The position numbers and the translations under genes were made by a program. The notes beneath the pieces were generated by a model that was not told where the DNA came from, did not search any database, and saw only the letters and a program-made list of their open reading frames with translations. From Stercorarius parasiticus (lineage: Eukaryota > Chordata > Aves > Charadriiformes > Stercorariidae), in the NCBI GenBank assembly GCA_013396915.1, contig VWZL01000114.1, positions 314,691 through 378,690 of the forward strand: DNA of 64,000 nt, given 5' to 3'. Position 1 is the first letter of the stretch, and each line of letters starts with the position of its first letter. This document shows positions 32,037 through 45,926 of this stretch, piece after piece.

Positions 32037-33399
32037 TATTTCACATATCTTATTTCCAAATATCTTACATCTTGTGGATTGTTGTGTTGCGTGGGTTTTT
32101 TCTTCTTTTATGCCCGTACTACTAATAAAAAAGGATACTCACCTTTGTAGTTAATATAACTTTAGACTAAGGGGAATTAAGTATCTTGGAGGTAAAATGG
32201 ATGTGGGGTGACAGCAGGTGGCCAACATTGCTAAAGGACTAAGGAAGAAAAGCTTCAAAGTGGTTCAAAGTAAATCTTGGCTAGGGACCAAATTTCTCTA
32301 TAAGGAGAATATACATAGTGCACCATAAAGATGAGAACAGGTGTTCAAGAAACTTCAGAAAACAGGCAACTGAGAAGGACAGAAAATTAGATGGTCTGAA
32401 AAGGCCTGCTCAACTTTGTTTTTCTGTAAATAAATTAAGCAACATCTCAATTTATGTGAAAAGCTGTTCTCCTTTATAAAGACATCTGTATATAGCAGAA
32501 TGAGAGAGAAGGAATTAAATGAGTTGAGAATGCTGTATCTATACAGCTGTGATCTATAACAGAAACTTACAAACTGACATGGCTCGCATGCAGTAGAATA
32601 CATTTCAGGTTTGAAATTTTGATATGGAAGGGTAAAGTTTGTTAAAGAATAGATGCCACACAGAAATAAGGACAGATTGCTTAAATATAATCTGGGGTGC
32701 TCAATCCACAATATGTTAGGAGACATCCACTGGCAGCAACACTGTAATTATAAAAAACACGAAGGAGTATTGTTATTGTGATTTGCATTGCTGTGCATCA
32801 AGATCCAAAAAAACCCCCCTAAACCATGAAAATTAAGTGGGATTTTTCTTACCACCCTTTTTAGAATCACCTAACAAAACTAACCAAGGGCAAGGTTTTA
32901 ATATCAACAAATATCTCAAACTTAGGCGTTTACTGGGAATAAGAGTATAGAAGGACACAGTTCTTACAATATTCTTAGAAAGATGTGAGCTCTTATAATG
33001 TATGTTGACATTTTTAATACTGAAAATACTGAATGCCCATGTATGAGATGTTCTTGTGATATTTCTGATAGTGAAGCAATGTTTGGGAATGAAAGATAAT
33101 GGTTTATTATTAGGGAAGTGAGAGACTTTTGAAAAACTTTAAAATGAAGTAATCTTAGATCTATTAATAATTACCTTTTGAGAGCTCATGAATGATAGAC
33201 AAAGTTATAGAAGTCTGGAAAAGGTAGGCAGGCTCAGATTTATCCCGACTTAGATATTTGTCCAAATTTTGAAGTACACTTATCCTGGTTGCTTAAGTTC
33301 ACTAACATCTAAATCATCCGCTTATTCCTAATAACTACTTTCCTAACTTGGAAGTTGCTTAAAATTGGGTAGAATAAAGTAAGGTTGTAATATGAGGTG

Positions 33400-33448
33400 T
33401 GGGGTTGTTGGTTTTTTTGTTGTTTGTTTTTGGTTAGTTTGTTTTTTT
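33400..33448. repeat. GT-rich low-complexity tract
   Basis: The + strand is almost entirely G and T, with TTGTTTG and GTTTTTTT patterns, and resembles the tract at 14311-14356. It is simple sequence in intron 3. Confidence 0.75.
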
Positions 33449-36400
33449 AATAGACTAGTCAGCTGAATTTCTATTCCTGGATAAGTGCTGGACAAATAAA
33501 CTGTCTACTAAACACTGAAAAGGTGTCAAAGTGATGAGTAACTGTCAAGTTCGCTTTATCAAGAGCAGATAATGTAAAACTTCCTCCTCTGACAGGTCAA
33601 CATGCGTTATGGGTAAGGAAAATGCAATAGGTGTGAAAATATTGAGTTAAGAAAGTCATACTGTTCAAGGCAACATTCTTACATGCAAATCAGAGAAATA
33701 GGTTCCTTATGCAGCTGTTGTCAAATGGATTAAAAAATTAGCAATAAGGTGTAAATGGATTGGTTACAGCTTACTGCAAAACCGAAAAGATATACTTACA
33801 AGGTCCATTTTCTGATGTGAAGAGTATACAAATTACATATGCAGATGATAACCTCAGAAGTTACAATACTCTAGAAAATAAGATTTGTTTTAAAGTATAT
33901 TAGCAGTCATCTATCTAATGTAAGATGTGGTCCCTGTGGATAAGCCAACAATGGCATTACAAGAAAGAAAGCGTAACGTTGTACTCAGCATAAGGTTGTA
34001 TAACCTGGAATTTAATGTGTGAGAATTTCCCAGGTAATTCCAATTTAATCTGCATAAGACATCATATCATATTATGTTGCTCTTTGCAGGAGATCTCAAG
34101 AAAGATGAGGGTTCTTTAGATCAGAGGTTTAGGAAAATATGACCTGGGGGGAGAGACTAAAAGAGCGTTGGTTTAGTCTAAGGGAAGTGAACAAAAAGTT
34201 CTTGCAAAAGGAAAACAAAAAAACCTATCGTCTATGTTAACGGCGTAGTTAGAGAAGTCTAAAATTGTAGCCAAAATGATTTAGCTAGGAACATTTAGGT
34301 TGGAATCAAAGAACAGGTATCCTTGAAAGGCTGTGGAAACTCCATCTCATGAGCAGGTTGGGTTTTTTGTTTTTTTTGAATAGAGATTTTTTAATACTGC
34401 TTTTTCTAGACAGAACAGAAAAGACAGGTAATGGTGACCTTTTAATGTCACTGTCAGGACTATTCCCTACCACTGATATGGACTAAAGCCCCTATCAAAT
34501 GTGCAGAAATACTAAATTATAAACTACTACTAAGTTGCTCCGTTGATAGTGATTCCTGAAACTGGATTTATATTATATGTCAGTTAGATGAAAACTGTAT
34601 CTGTGTGTATTTTTGTACATTTATACTGTTTTGACTTGTGCAACTTTAACTAGCATTTATTTTGGTTCTACAAAGCAGATGCAGAATTCACGTTAATGGT
34701 TATTCTTGAAGGGCTGGGTAGGTACTTCTTTGCAAATAAATGAACTTGTATATAATCTTATTAAAGATACAGAGTGGGATGGGATAGCTTAACACAGCAT
34801 GTTAAATGAAAATATTTTTGTGCATTATCAATCAATAAGCAGTTATTCTGTGCTATTTAACTGAATGAGTATCTAAAGGGAAACTATATTTGCCATGGGA
34901 AACAAAGCAGACTTGAGGCCTCCCATGCATATAAGCTGGAATGGGATGCAGTACTGTTCCACATCTGTTCAGTCACAAAGTTATACAGAGGTTGCAGCAT
35001 TTGTAAAAACATTCAAAAATTTTATTTAATCTTCTTATTAAAGACAACAGATTTTAAGCCTTTCTTAATAAACTCAGATTTGGTAGCATTATAATAATTA
35101 ATAGCACTAATAATTTTGATCTGGTTTTGGAGAATGAAGAAATATTTTCCATATCAATTACATATTGCACAGCATCTTTTAAGTACAGACTGTTTGATGT
35201 GCTGCGCACAGTAATTTCAAGTGAAAATACAATTAGTAGATACGTGCTAAACTTAACTGTGGTATTTTGATGTAGCTGGTTAGTTAGTTTGGCGTATTCC
35301 TTTTCGAAGAAAGTTATTGTACCATTCGTTCAGTAAAGTTCAGAACTATTTTTCCAGTGCTATATGAAAATACCCGTGTTAAGGAAGATCTTGTGAAGTT
35401 AAAATTTCCTTTCCAAACTTTTTTAGTCATTTTGCAGTTTGGAAGTTAAGAATTTACCTAGCTGTCTGAGGAGAAAGAAGTTAAATTTTGTTATTCTTTT
35501 TGGTAAGTGGATCTGTAGTTATTATTTGAGAATAATTCCGTAAAGATTTTAATTAAATTTTGAGGAGAAAAGTAAATGTCATCCAGTTAAACAGATGCAT
35601 AAGTCCAGTCCATCTTTCAGGAGAACATGTAGCACAGCCCCCTCCCTATTTTGGCCAAGAACTGAATTTGGATTTACTGCAACAAGACATGGTATTATAA
35701 AAAGAAAATAATAGGTTTAAAATAAAAATAGAATAAATCCATAAGGTACTTTATAGTGTTTTTCTATAAGCCTAAAGAACAGAAGCGGAGGTAATATTTC
35801 CAGAAATTACTGCATTAACAATGAACGTATTCCAAATGGTCCTTTAAATTGTTTTGCTTTTGTGAGTTTAAATAAGCTTAATATCACAATAGTGATAACT
35901 TCCACTATTATGGGTACGGCTAGAAATTTCTAACTTGTTCTACTGCATCTTTTAACATTGATTCTGACAGCTTTGACAAAAGCTGCTTTATTCTTTGTAG
36001 CAGATCTCTTTTTTCCTCTTCACCCTCATTAAACTGCACTGCTCATAGACGTCAGCCACTTGAGAGATCATACTTCACGCTATTACAAGAATTATTTTGA
36101 AATGCCCAGGACTGTTAATTGTCATTGCTGTCATCATCATCACTCTGAAATAAAGATAAAGCATTCTGAAAATGTCCAAAAAACATGTTCAGAAAACTGA
36201 ACAGTAACAATATTTCAAATCAGGAATATAATAGAGCCACATATGTAAAGGAATGTTGCTGCAAACTAGAAAAACATGGCAAATCTAATATAAAAGGCTT
36301 AATGTTTTCTTACTTTTCAACGTTTTATTAAACTAGATTAAACTATTTTTTTCTTATTTTCACACACTATGTGCAGAGGTGAGGGAAGGAATGGACAGTT

Positions 36401-39400
36401 CTCTGGGTTTTTTTCAGCTGCTGTATGCTGCAGCAGTATTCGGGTGGTATGAAAAAACTTATTTTCTTCATCTTGTTATAGCGATCTTCAAGATCAAAAC
36501 CTTTCCATGAACTGAAGGCCTTTTCTGAACTTAAGCAGCAGACTGATTCCCTCTTGTGGAACTGTGGGGGATGGGGTAAAGGGCTCTTTCACTGCAGTGA
36601 TGAAAAGCCATTATTAGAAAACAATTGTTTCTGGAAATAGGCTGAATTGGGATTGGCTATTTGAAACTAACTATAAAAGACGTTCACACCCATGCTCTGA
36701 CGTGCTCACTTAGCATATTTAAGGAAAACAATGAAGCTGATTATTGCCTTGCACTTCAATTACATCTGGCTATGCTGAAACAGCAGTAAAATGGATTTAA
36801 CATTCAGATGCTAAGACCCAAGACACAGAAAAATGAAGTGATATGCACAGTATCAGAATGGAAACCTGACTGTGGCGTTAATCCTGGATCCTTGGTATTC
36901 TTGTTCGGTGATTTTTTTATTTTTTTTTTAACCCTAAGGCTAGTCTTTCCTATATGTGGCATTTTAGTAAACTCAACTTACATATTAATTTTGAATGTAA
37001 TTTTAAACACTTCTACTTCCCTGTACTAAGTAATTTTTTCAAAATGGAAATCTTTTTTAGTTTAAAATTAAGTGTTTTTTTCTCTCTTTAGTCTAGACGC
37101 TTAGATCTTTCATAATAATGAAGTCTGTATTTCAAATACATACACATATGTGCACACACGCATCTAGTAAAAAACACAGTTCTGCCTTTTTTGTTTGTTT
37201 TAGAAAGGAGCATTTTCATTTTTCTCAGATATTAGTATTACTGTGCTCTAAGTCTTCTTGAAGTGCACTATTGGTTATATCAGCATCGATTTGTGGAAGA
37301 GCAGGTCAAGGGGTGAAAGAAAAGTCCCCTCAGTATGGTGACACATACTCATACCATTTGTACGATCACTGTTGATCCCAGGTTCTTCAACAAAGTAGCC
37401 TCTGTTTGTTGAGCTGACATTGACCAAAAATGGGTAAGACTCATGGAGATAAAGGTTCTTGAGTCGGGTTCATCCTTCCACATACAAAGTAAGGATCACC
37501 TGAAGTCTGGGGACTGGACTTTCTCTCCTAATGAGCCTGAAAGGCACTAAGCATACCTGAGAATGCAGCTGAATCCAAAAGTGTGGACGTGAAGGCAAAT
37601 CAGGTATCAGCTCTCTGACACTGAACCTTTAAAGCTCAGGTCAAATTTTGGAACAAAAGACATTCAAATATGTCCCTCCTTCCCATACACACTTCACCTT
37701 TGAATTAGTTTATTTTTAATGAAGGAAATTGTAAAGCCTTTAAAATGAAAATAAAGATCTAAAATATTTCTGTTGTAAGCTTCTAAATACTGAGCTTTGG
37801 AGCTCATGCAAAACTGATTGTCTTGATTAAATGTCCAGCTGTGTGTGACACAGAATAGCCCACACCTCAATATGTCACCATGAGAGCAAGAAAATGTTGG
37901 GAGACTGCATCATAGCCACAGTTATGGAGAAGTTTAGAGAGAGGCATAGTTCTTAGCCCTAGAAATCTTGTTTCAGCAGGCAATTAAGTCAGTAAATGGA
38001 CTACTGGCATCAGCACCGTTATTCTGTGTTGAAGTTTTGTATCTGATTTAGTCTCAGTCCAGTCTAGACAATAAGCACTATGAGAAGATGCTGATTTGGG
38101 AAAAGAAATGCCAGGAGAGAACTAGCTACCTAAACTGAAAAGTTGTTGCTGATTATTGGCATAGCTACCATCCAAGAGAAATTTTTTTGAAAAATATTTT
38201 CAGTTGGAAGTAATGTAACTTTTATTTGTCCTCTCATACTTGGTGACCCAGAACTGGCTTTTCAGTGTGACTGAAGCTTTTTTTTAGTGGTATGCTCAAA
38301 AGAAATAAATTTCTTCAAAACAACAATCCTTCCCCCCTCCCAAAAAAGCCCAAAACAACTTGATGATAAAATTATTTTTTCTAACAACATAAACTGCTGG
38401 TTTTGAAACACTGTACCTTCTTTAAGTGTGTTTGTATAGCTGAAAGGCCCATATGGGGAGAGTGGAGCTTGGAATGAATTAATCAACGTATGATAGAACA
38501 TGTCACCATAGTCTAAAGATGTTCTGATTTATAAGCAGGAGTTCTGTATCTCTGAAGAAGAGTTGGGGGCAGTAGGTCACTACTGTATACTTTGATAAAG
38601 AGATAAGTACATAGTTAGTTATGGGTAGCTTGACATAGACCCTCTATATATTTACACTTTTTCCCCCAGAAGGAAATTTTGTCAACCAAATAGACCTCCA
38701 GAGTTCATTCTGGTAAATATTATTATTATTATCATGGGTGACTAGTGTATCTTGGCTTACCCTAATGAATTTAATTTTTAAATTTTCAGAGGAAGTTATA
38801 TTTCTCAACAAAGGGCTTGTTAAATAGAATTTGCTTTGGCAAAACTGCTACTGAAGTCAGTTACCAAATACTTTAAATTCTTTTTGCTGATATAGGACTA
38901 TCATTTTCTTGGTAGAAATCAAGATTAATAATAGAAAAATAATTTAAGTCAACACAACACTAGATACCTTCGAACTCTTCATGTCACCACCACTAATGGT
39001 AGTGCATTTTTAGTATTGCAGATTGCAAGTGGCATAAAGCTCTAATGCAGTAATGTCTGTAATATATATACATATACATGCATACACACATAGTGTTCTG
39101 ATTACTCTCCAATGCTTCAATTACAAGACTGAAAAAGCTGCTAAAGTGTGGTACTCTAAAGCTGATAATAAGGAGCCGTATTAATTATGTTTAAGAAGAT
39201 AAATTTTTCTGGATTACATATCTTAAAGCTCTTCCTCCATGAAAGACACTTCACACAATTTTGGTACTGTGTTTAAATGAGTTTAAATATAACTGATGAC
39301 AATTTCAAGGATGCTTTACACTGCTGGAATTGAGTGAAATGATCTTGTAGTATGAGTAGTAAAAGTCTAAATATGGATAAATGAGAAAGGTCCATCAAGC

Positions 39401-40649
39401 TGTTTTTTCTCTTCATCTCTATTTTCTCTGTATTTTTCTTAATGGTGTTTCTGTATTATGTTGTTACATCCAAAGAACACAGAATAGCCCACTATTCAAG
39501 GAGCCCTGCTAGCAAGGCAATTTTTTTTCTTTTTTTTTCTTGTTAATCCTTTCACTAGAGGTGTTTTTTTAAGTAGAGGATGAGGATGATAATACTAATC
39601 TTGAGAGTTCATGGGTAGTCTGTTCAGGATGTTCAATATCTGTGAATCATTTTATAGCAATGAACTGTTCCAGTTGATGTGAAGCATTCTATCAATGCCC
39701 AATAAACTGGCATTCTCCTCCCTTCTACCCACACCCCTTTCAAAGCCCAATACACAATGATATTTTTCTGAGACATAACCAGAAAAAACTGGGCAGGGGG
39801 CTGTCAGGGAAGAAGAAGAGTACAGAGAGGTGTGAGAGGAAACAACTTGCTGAAAATAGAGAAACTATTCTGGTAGCTCTACAAAGCAATATATTATTAT
39901 TTTTGAAGTTTTTGAGATTCTGAAGATAGGAGTAGTCTTTAAAAGAGCATTAGTGTTCTTTTGTGCAGAAAAAGGTTCATGTGTTCAGCCTATTGCAATG
40001 CACATTTGCTTGCATTCTTCCTGTGCAGCACAAAGGCAGCATTAACGGAAATGATAAATAGTTTGATGAGCAGGCCAGGTGGCATAGCAATGGCTTGCAA
40101 GACTGCTGAGCTGGAGACACAGGTTTTAAAACAAACTTGGGGTTCTTGCTTCCTGGACTGGTTGAAGTTGAACATGTCGAGGAGGTAATGTGATTGATCT
40201 CTTTGGAGGAAGATGCCAGCTGGAGAGCTCACAAACTGCTCCTTCAGGACTCTCCTTAAAGATGAATTGATGGCAGCTTCTGAAAAGAGTTACTCACACC
40301 GCATTCTTCCCAGCCATTCAGAGGTAAGACTCTATCACACTGGCTGCTAAAAGAAGGAACTGAGAGTTTAAAGGGACAGGAAAAAGGTGTCCCTGGTGAA
40401 AGAAACTGCAGGAAGTACATTCCCAAAATGCAGCTATTATTTCTATACTGTTGTAAAATAGATTTTATTTTTTCTAGGAGCTTGTCCACACAAATGGTTG
40501 GATTTTTGGTTTGGTTTTTTTTTTTTTTTTCATTACACTGGGATCCTGTAATGCTAATAAAATAAGAAATCAACATTTCATCTGAGGACTGTACTTCATT
40601 TTATATTGTAAATCAGTTGTTTAAAAAATATTCTTGGCTGAAATCCGTG

Positions 40650-40945
40650 CTTTTGCATTGCATCCCTTCCCTCCAGTGTGTCAGCCGCCCCACACAGCTT
40701 GGTGGTGTCGGTGAACTTGCTGAGGGTGCACTCTATGCCACTATCCATGTCACTGACGAAGATGTTAAACAAGACCGGTCCCAGTACTGATCCTTGAGGG
40801 TCCCTACTTGTCACTGGCCTCCACTTGGACATGAACCCATTGACAGCCACTCTTTGGGTGCGGCCGTCAAGCCAGTTCTTTATCCACTGAATTGTCAGTC
40901 CATCAAACCCATATTTTATCAGCTTGGAGACCAGGTACAGTGTGG
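40650..40945 (-). mobile_element. CR1 LINE internal fragment (reverse transcriptase region), antisense
   Basis: On the minus strand this piece encodes a stretch of CR1 ORF2 reverse transcriptase: [10 protein letters not shown], then [13 protein letters not shown], then [13 protein letters not shown] and TLEGRDA. The catalytic box, normally F-A-D-D in CR1, reads F-T-D-T, so the second catalytic Asp is lost. Both the CR1 5' part and the 3' UTR are missing, so this is an internal remnant. Since CR1 normally retains its 3' end, a later deletion or rearrangement must have removed the 3' side (the lower-coordinate side here). Confidence 0.92.
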
Positions 40946-41840
40946 AAGGAAGCTTTCAGCCTTTGATTTATATTTGCCAGAGCTGGCTTTAGAAGTGTGA
41001 TCCAGGCCTGGAAAGCCTTTACTCAGTTTCTATTCCCACTTATGCCTGAATGAAGAAATGCTGCTTCTCAGCATTTTACCGATCAGCGCTCTGACAAAGA
41101 AATAAAAGTACCAGAGAGAGGTATGCTCAGCACTATCTCATTTTTTGCTCTGCAAGGTGTTTCTCTGCAGCAAGGAGCTGTAGGGTGACTGCGGTAGCCG
41201 TACTTGCCACCTGTGACACAGCTTCATAGTAGGTCCCCACACCATGTGCTCTTCACGGAGCAGTGTGTCCAAGGGTCTCTGTGTGGGAGGTAGAAGCCCT
41301 TGCGAGTGAAGAAGGGTTTGTTTTCCAAAACTGTTCCCGTGAGAGTCTAGCAAACTGGAAACTCTTGAACTTGTGCCAGCAAGGATTTATTTTTTAAGTA
41401 TGGGCGAGGATGAACAAATATTCCTTGTAGTGGATGGCCTGGTGGGCTACTGAAGTGAGTCATTTAGTAGACTGGAACATGTTTTGTGCCCCGCATAATT
41501 CATCTGAACTTAATAAATGCTGGTGGCTGGAAACATAATGAAAAATAGATGTTAAAATCTCATAAATGTAAGTATGAGTAACTGTAGTTATTACCAAAGA
41601 TAAATATTCTGCTACATGTAGAAGCTATGAGCAGCAATCCTACACATTAAAAGTTTAAGATTGCTTTTTTTTTTCTATTTCACATTGATGAGGACAGGAG
41701 AAAAAGGTTAGCTTTGAAACACCTGGAATTTGTTTATGTCTCAGATTTGCTATATCTTAAAATACGTTTTGAGAAAGCTCATTGGTTACTATTTTTGTGT
41801 CCTGACAATTACTGAAGGCATAAATACTTCTTCATTTGCT

Positions 41841-41855
41841 TGCATGCATGCATGC
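41841..41855. repeat. (GCAT)n microsatellite
   Basis: A short run of TGCA/GCAT tetramers, self-complementary throughout. It is simple sequence inside intron 3. Confidence 0.8.
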
Positions 41856-44840
41856 CTGTATTGCCCCAGCACTGAGGTTCAGTCAGTGCACTACAGAAGT
41901 GTGCATTCACAGGTTTTCTTCCTCCCATTCTCACATTCAGGTTCCTTCAGTAGCTTCTACAGCTTTTATACTGCCTTCACAGTGTGGTATTTTGTATATT
42001 GCTTATTGCTTCTCTCTTGGATGCATAGGTAATCTAGCAAGCAGACACTATAGCTATCATAGTATTCTCCTTGATAGTTTTTAATTGCTCTAGTATCTGT
42101 TCCTGCATCTGTAAATGTCTATTTCAAATTTTGGTGGTATTTTTTCTTTCTCTGGGGTAGCCCAATCATGACAAGATTTATGAATAGGAGGACTTTCTTT
42201 TTTTAATTCTTGAACAGCCCCGTTAGACTCTTGAGGGGAGCATGAAGTGATGAGCGCTTTGCTCCCCTTCTTGGGTAATGCTCTGAAGCTTTAAAATTGT
42301 TGGCTCTCACCCCTGTAGTTTTTTCTCAGCCATACACCATATGTTTAACTCATAAGAGTATAGCAAGACATTTACTTCACAAGCTCCTATAGGCCACAAA
42401 ACACTTCTTGCTATTCTGTAACAAACCTTGGTCCTACAGTAAAATACCAAAACTGTATTGCATTTGTGAAAGAAACGGGGATAGATCAAGGAACCTGTCA
42501 ACTTGTAATTGGTTACTAAAATTTTGGAACTTACGGACTTGCTACAGAGAAAAGCAGCTTCCCTTTTTCCTTTCCTTCCATCCCACCTTAACAACCTTAA
42601 CTGTCCATCCTGCCTCCAAAGGTGTAAAAAAGGTGATTGGTGTAGCACCTGAGAATGAATAAAACATATAAATTATGCACTTTGCCCTTCTAAGTAAACA
42701 GTGCTTTGAAAGAATGAACAGTTTGCACTCAAGAAAGAACATTTGGTTTTCCTTTTAACACTTAGTATATTAAAAATACCGAGTATGATACTAGTACAGA
42801 AAACTTGAATTTCACGAACCAGTTTAATGTCCTATACAATCAAATTAATTTCACAGTCACTTCCACAAACACAAGTTTTGTTCTGGAGTAGTTCTGATTC
42901 CAAAACTTGCACAGTAGAGTAATGTGGGTTTTGTCTCTTGCTATTCTTGAAAAGTGGTTCAGTATAGAAATATGAGAACTGAGACTAAAGCCCAGGTGCT
43001 TCCTCTCTCAGATGACTGTCATAACCATCATACTAACAAGTGTCTATTTGTCTCCTACTGAGCAACTCCAGCTGTAGATTTGGATAACAGTGCACTTAGG
43101 AATAGTCTATAGTACTTTATTCATTCCTTGCCTCCTGAATAAAATAAAATCTGATTTCTCTTGAAAAACAAAAAGGCCAAATATATTTGAGTTTACAAAA
43201 AACCTGAGGGAAAAGTCATCATGCTATTATCCAAAAACAACTGCATGGGTGAAACACAGTTCTGATTTTCCTCATTTTGAGTAGATGCATATTTTGTAAT
43301 AATTGCCTCCATTTGAGATTCAAACAGCAGTGCATTCTTCAATCTCTTTTAGCATCTTTTCACCAGTAATGTTTATTTTTTAAATAGCTTTCAATTTTTC
43401 TGTGCATTTCATGGATATGTTTTTTTGAGCCAATTGTCGTCTTCTCATCTTTGGCAGTTTACTTAATGCTTTCCCTTCGGGAGATCAATACTTGTTTTGT
43501 GAAACTGATCATAATCTCTTTCTCACCACATATCTGTGTTTAAGAGTTTCATGTTTTCTTAATCTCCTGTACTCACAGTGGTTTCTAGTTGTGATGATCT
43601 GTTTCAAGGGATGACTGAAGGTTCATGGCAAATATTCATTGTGACACAGAACTTTTTCCACTAAATATTACTTGAAGGTTAAAAGAGCTCATCCTAGAAG
43701 TCCCCATTAATACCTAAATACTTCAAGGGTACAAGGTCCTGAAGATGTCTGTATGTTTGGATTCTCACCCCTCTGCCCCAGATCTGCAATTTTTTCCCTG
43801 TTGTCTTTCTCTTAAGTGAGATGTAAGTAGTTCAGATGGATGCATGTCTCTAGTTCATGTACTGACAGCTCATATATCAGCTTTGGATACTGTTGTCTGT
43901 TATATGGCAACACATTTTGCAGCACTATCTGATTTGAACTAATGTGGCTATTTAGCAAGATTGTCTTTCTGTCTGTCTTCTCAGTTGTATTTGACTAGTG
44001 AGCACCAAAAGCCAGGATTTCTTTTTTTTTCTGCAAGTGTGTCATACTACCCGCCTCATGTTGCCACTCTTGTGATTTGTAGTTCTTAAGTGGAAGTGCA
44101 TGGGTATCAGAGCAAGTGAGCAACTGGTAGGACTTGGTAGGACTTTGCCTTTGAGAAAGACTCTGCTTTGAAATGTGATCCTTTCCTCAATCTGAAGTCA
44201 TTTAATTCTTTTGTCCACAAGGATATACATTCTACTTGCTTTATTTCTTAGTCTTAAGGAAATGGGAAAGACTTGGGGACAATTCTAAGTGTATTGACAT
44301 GTTATTGTCAGTTATTTTTGATAAGGTGGTTAATGGCTATGAGGTACATTATGTTGTTCATTTCAAAGCTTTACCTTCACGTAATTGTCCCAGATCATCT
44401 AAAATGGTACTAATATGCAGCAGATGTATAAGATTTTAAGTTAGAAAATGCACCCCTACTATATAGCTTTTAAGTACATTTATTCAAGACTATTTAGAAA
44501 TCAAGTATTAAATCAATTTAAGCTTCCATTAAATACATTAATTTGTGTTATGTAAATATCATTATACCATTCGAGGTAACTACAGCAAATTCTTCAATTT
44601 GAATTAGTTTCTAAACATACTATTTTCACAACTATGTAGATTTAACATCTGGTATTTACTCAGAAGTCATGTATGCCCTAGCTATCACTTTGTGTCTTAG
44701 CAAGCAAGGACCAGGTCTAGTCATGAGAAAGTACTTCAGTTTCCATATCTGTTCTGCCTCTACTAAAATCTCTACTAAAAATTGCCAGTAAATATAGTGA
44801 TGTTTCTGTGATTCTTTAATGGTGGATTTTATTTCCTTTT

Positions 44841-44887
44841 GAAAGCAGGACAAGCAAAACAAAATGTAGCAAAGAAAGCAGGACAAG
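44841..44887. repeat. 14-bp direct repeats 33 bp apart
   Basis: GAAAGCAGGACAAG occurs at 44841-44854 and again at 44874-44887, identical in both copies. The 19 bp between them are A-rich and show no transposon ends. A small local duplication is the simplest explanation. Confidence 0.7.
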
Positions 44888-45287
44888 TGTAAAATGAGAC
44901 TTGCTAAATATAATTAATAGGAGTAAAAATTATTTGCAAATTATTTGTGCTGGACAAAAGTTTCCAATTGTCTTCTTTTAGCAAGCAATGGCAAATAATC
45001 TGGAGCATACAGATAATTTTTTATCCTGTCTTGAGTTAAATCATTTTTGTATGCTGTTATGTTATGTACAAAAGACCATTAACGTTTTTCACATTGTAAT
45101 TTTGTATGGAAAATGTCAGCCCAACTGAATTACTGGATTTAGTTCTTCACAGTACTTTAGCTGTTGATGAAGATCCTATAATATTGTTTTTAGAAGACAT
45201 AAATTTGAGAGATTATTTAGCTATAGGTAACAATTGTCTCAGTCTGAACAATATACTCATTGTTGAGAATGTTTGTATGTGATATAC

Positions 45288-45926
45288 ACGAGCCAGCAAT
45301 ATGCCCTTGTGGCCAAGAAGGCCAATGGTCTCTTAGGGTGCATTAAGAAGAGCGTGGCCAGCAGTCTGGGGGAGGTCATTCACCCCCACTACTCTGCTCT
45401 GGTGAGGCCACATCTGAAGTACTGTGTTCAGTTCTGGGCTCCCCAGTTCAAGAAAGACAGGGAATTACTGGAAAGAGTCCAGCAGAGGGCTACAAAGATT
45501 GTCAAGGGACTGGAGCATCTCATGAGGAAAGGGTGAGTGATGTGGGTCTGTTTAGCCTGGAGAAGAGAAGACTAAGAGGGGACCTCATCAATGCTTATAA
45601 ATATCTAAAGGGCGGGTGTCAAGAGGATGGGGCCAGACTCTTTTCAGTGGTGACCAGTGATGGGACAAGGGGCAATGGGTACAAGCTGGAACACAGGAAA
45701 TTCCATCTGAACACGAAGAAAAAATTCTTTACTTTGAGGGTGCCAGAGCACTGGAACAGGCTACCCTGACAGGTTGTGGAGTCTCCTTCTCTGGAGGTAT
45801 TCAAAACCTGCCTGAATGCATTCCTGTGCAATCTGCTCTAGGTGACCCTGCTTTGGCAGGGGGGCTGGACAAGATGATCTCCAGAGGTCCCTTTTGGCCC
45901 CTACCATTTTGTGAGTCTGTGTCATA
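45288..45926 (+). mobile_element. CR1 LINE 3' fragment, sense, relatively well preserved
   Basis: About 640 bp of CR1: the end of ORF2 and the full 3' UTR. Read in the + strand frames it gives [20 protein letters not shown], then [20 protein letters not shown] and [18 protein letters not shown] shift in reading frame follows near 45530, and then [20 protein letters not shown]. The 3' end carries 'ggtgaccctgctttggcagg', 'gatgatctccagaggtccc' and a degenerate terminal repeat near 45905-45926. The wording of this 3' end differs from the copy at 61852-63240, so they probably belong to different CR1 subfamilies. It is 5'-truncated and inactive. Confidence 0.95.

Noticed and set aside
41138..41353. 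71-codon antisense frame in a GC-richer patch
   Set aside because: I could not link it to any gene or repeat family. Left as unexplained intron sequence.
45273..45831. Open frames of 70-87 codons over 45273-45831
   Set aside because: They are the decayed ORF2 end and UTR of a CR1 element, not host genes.
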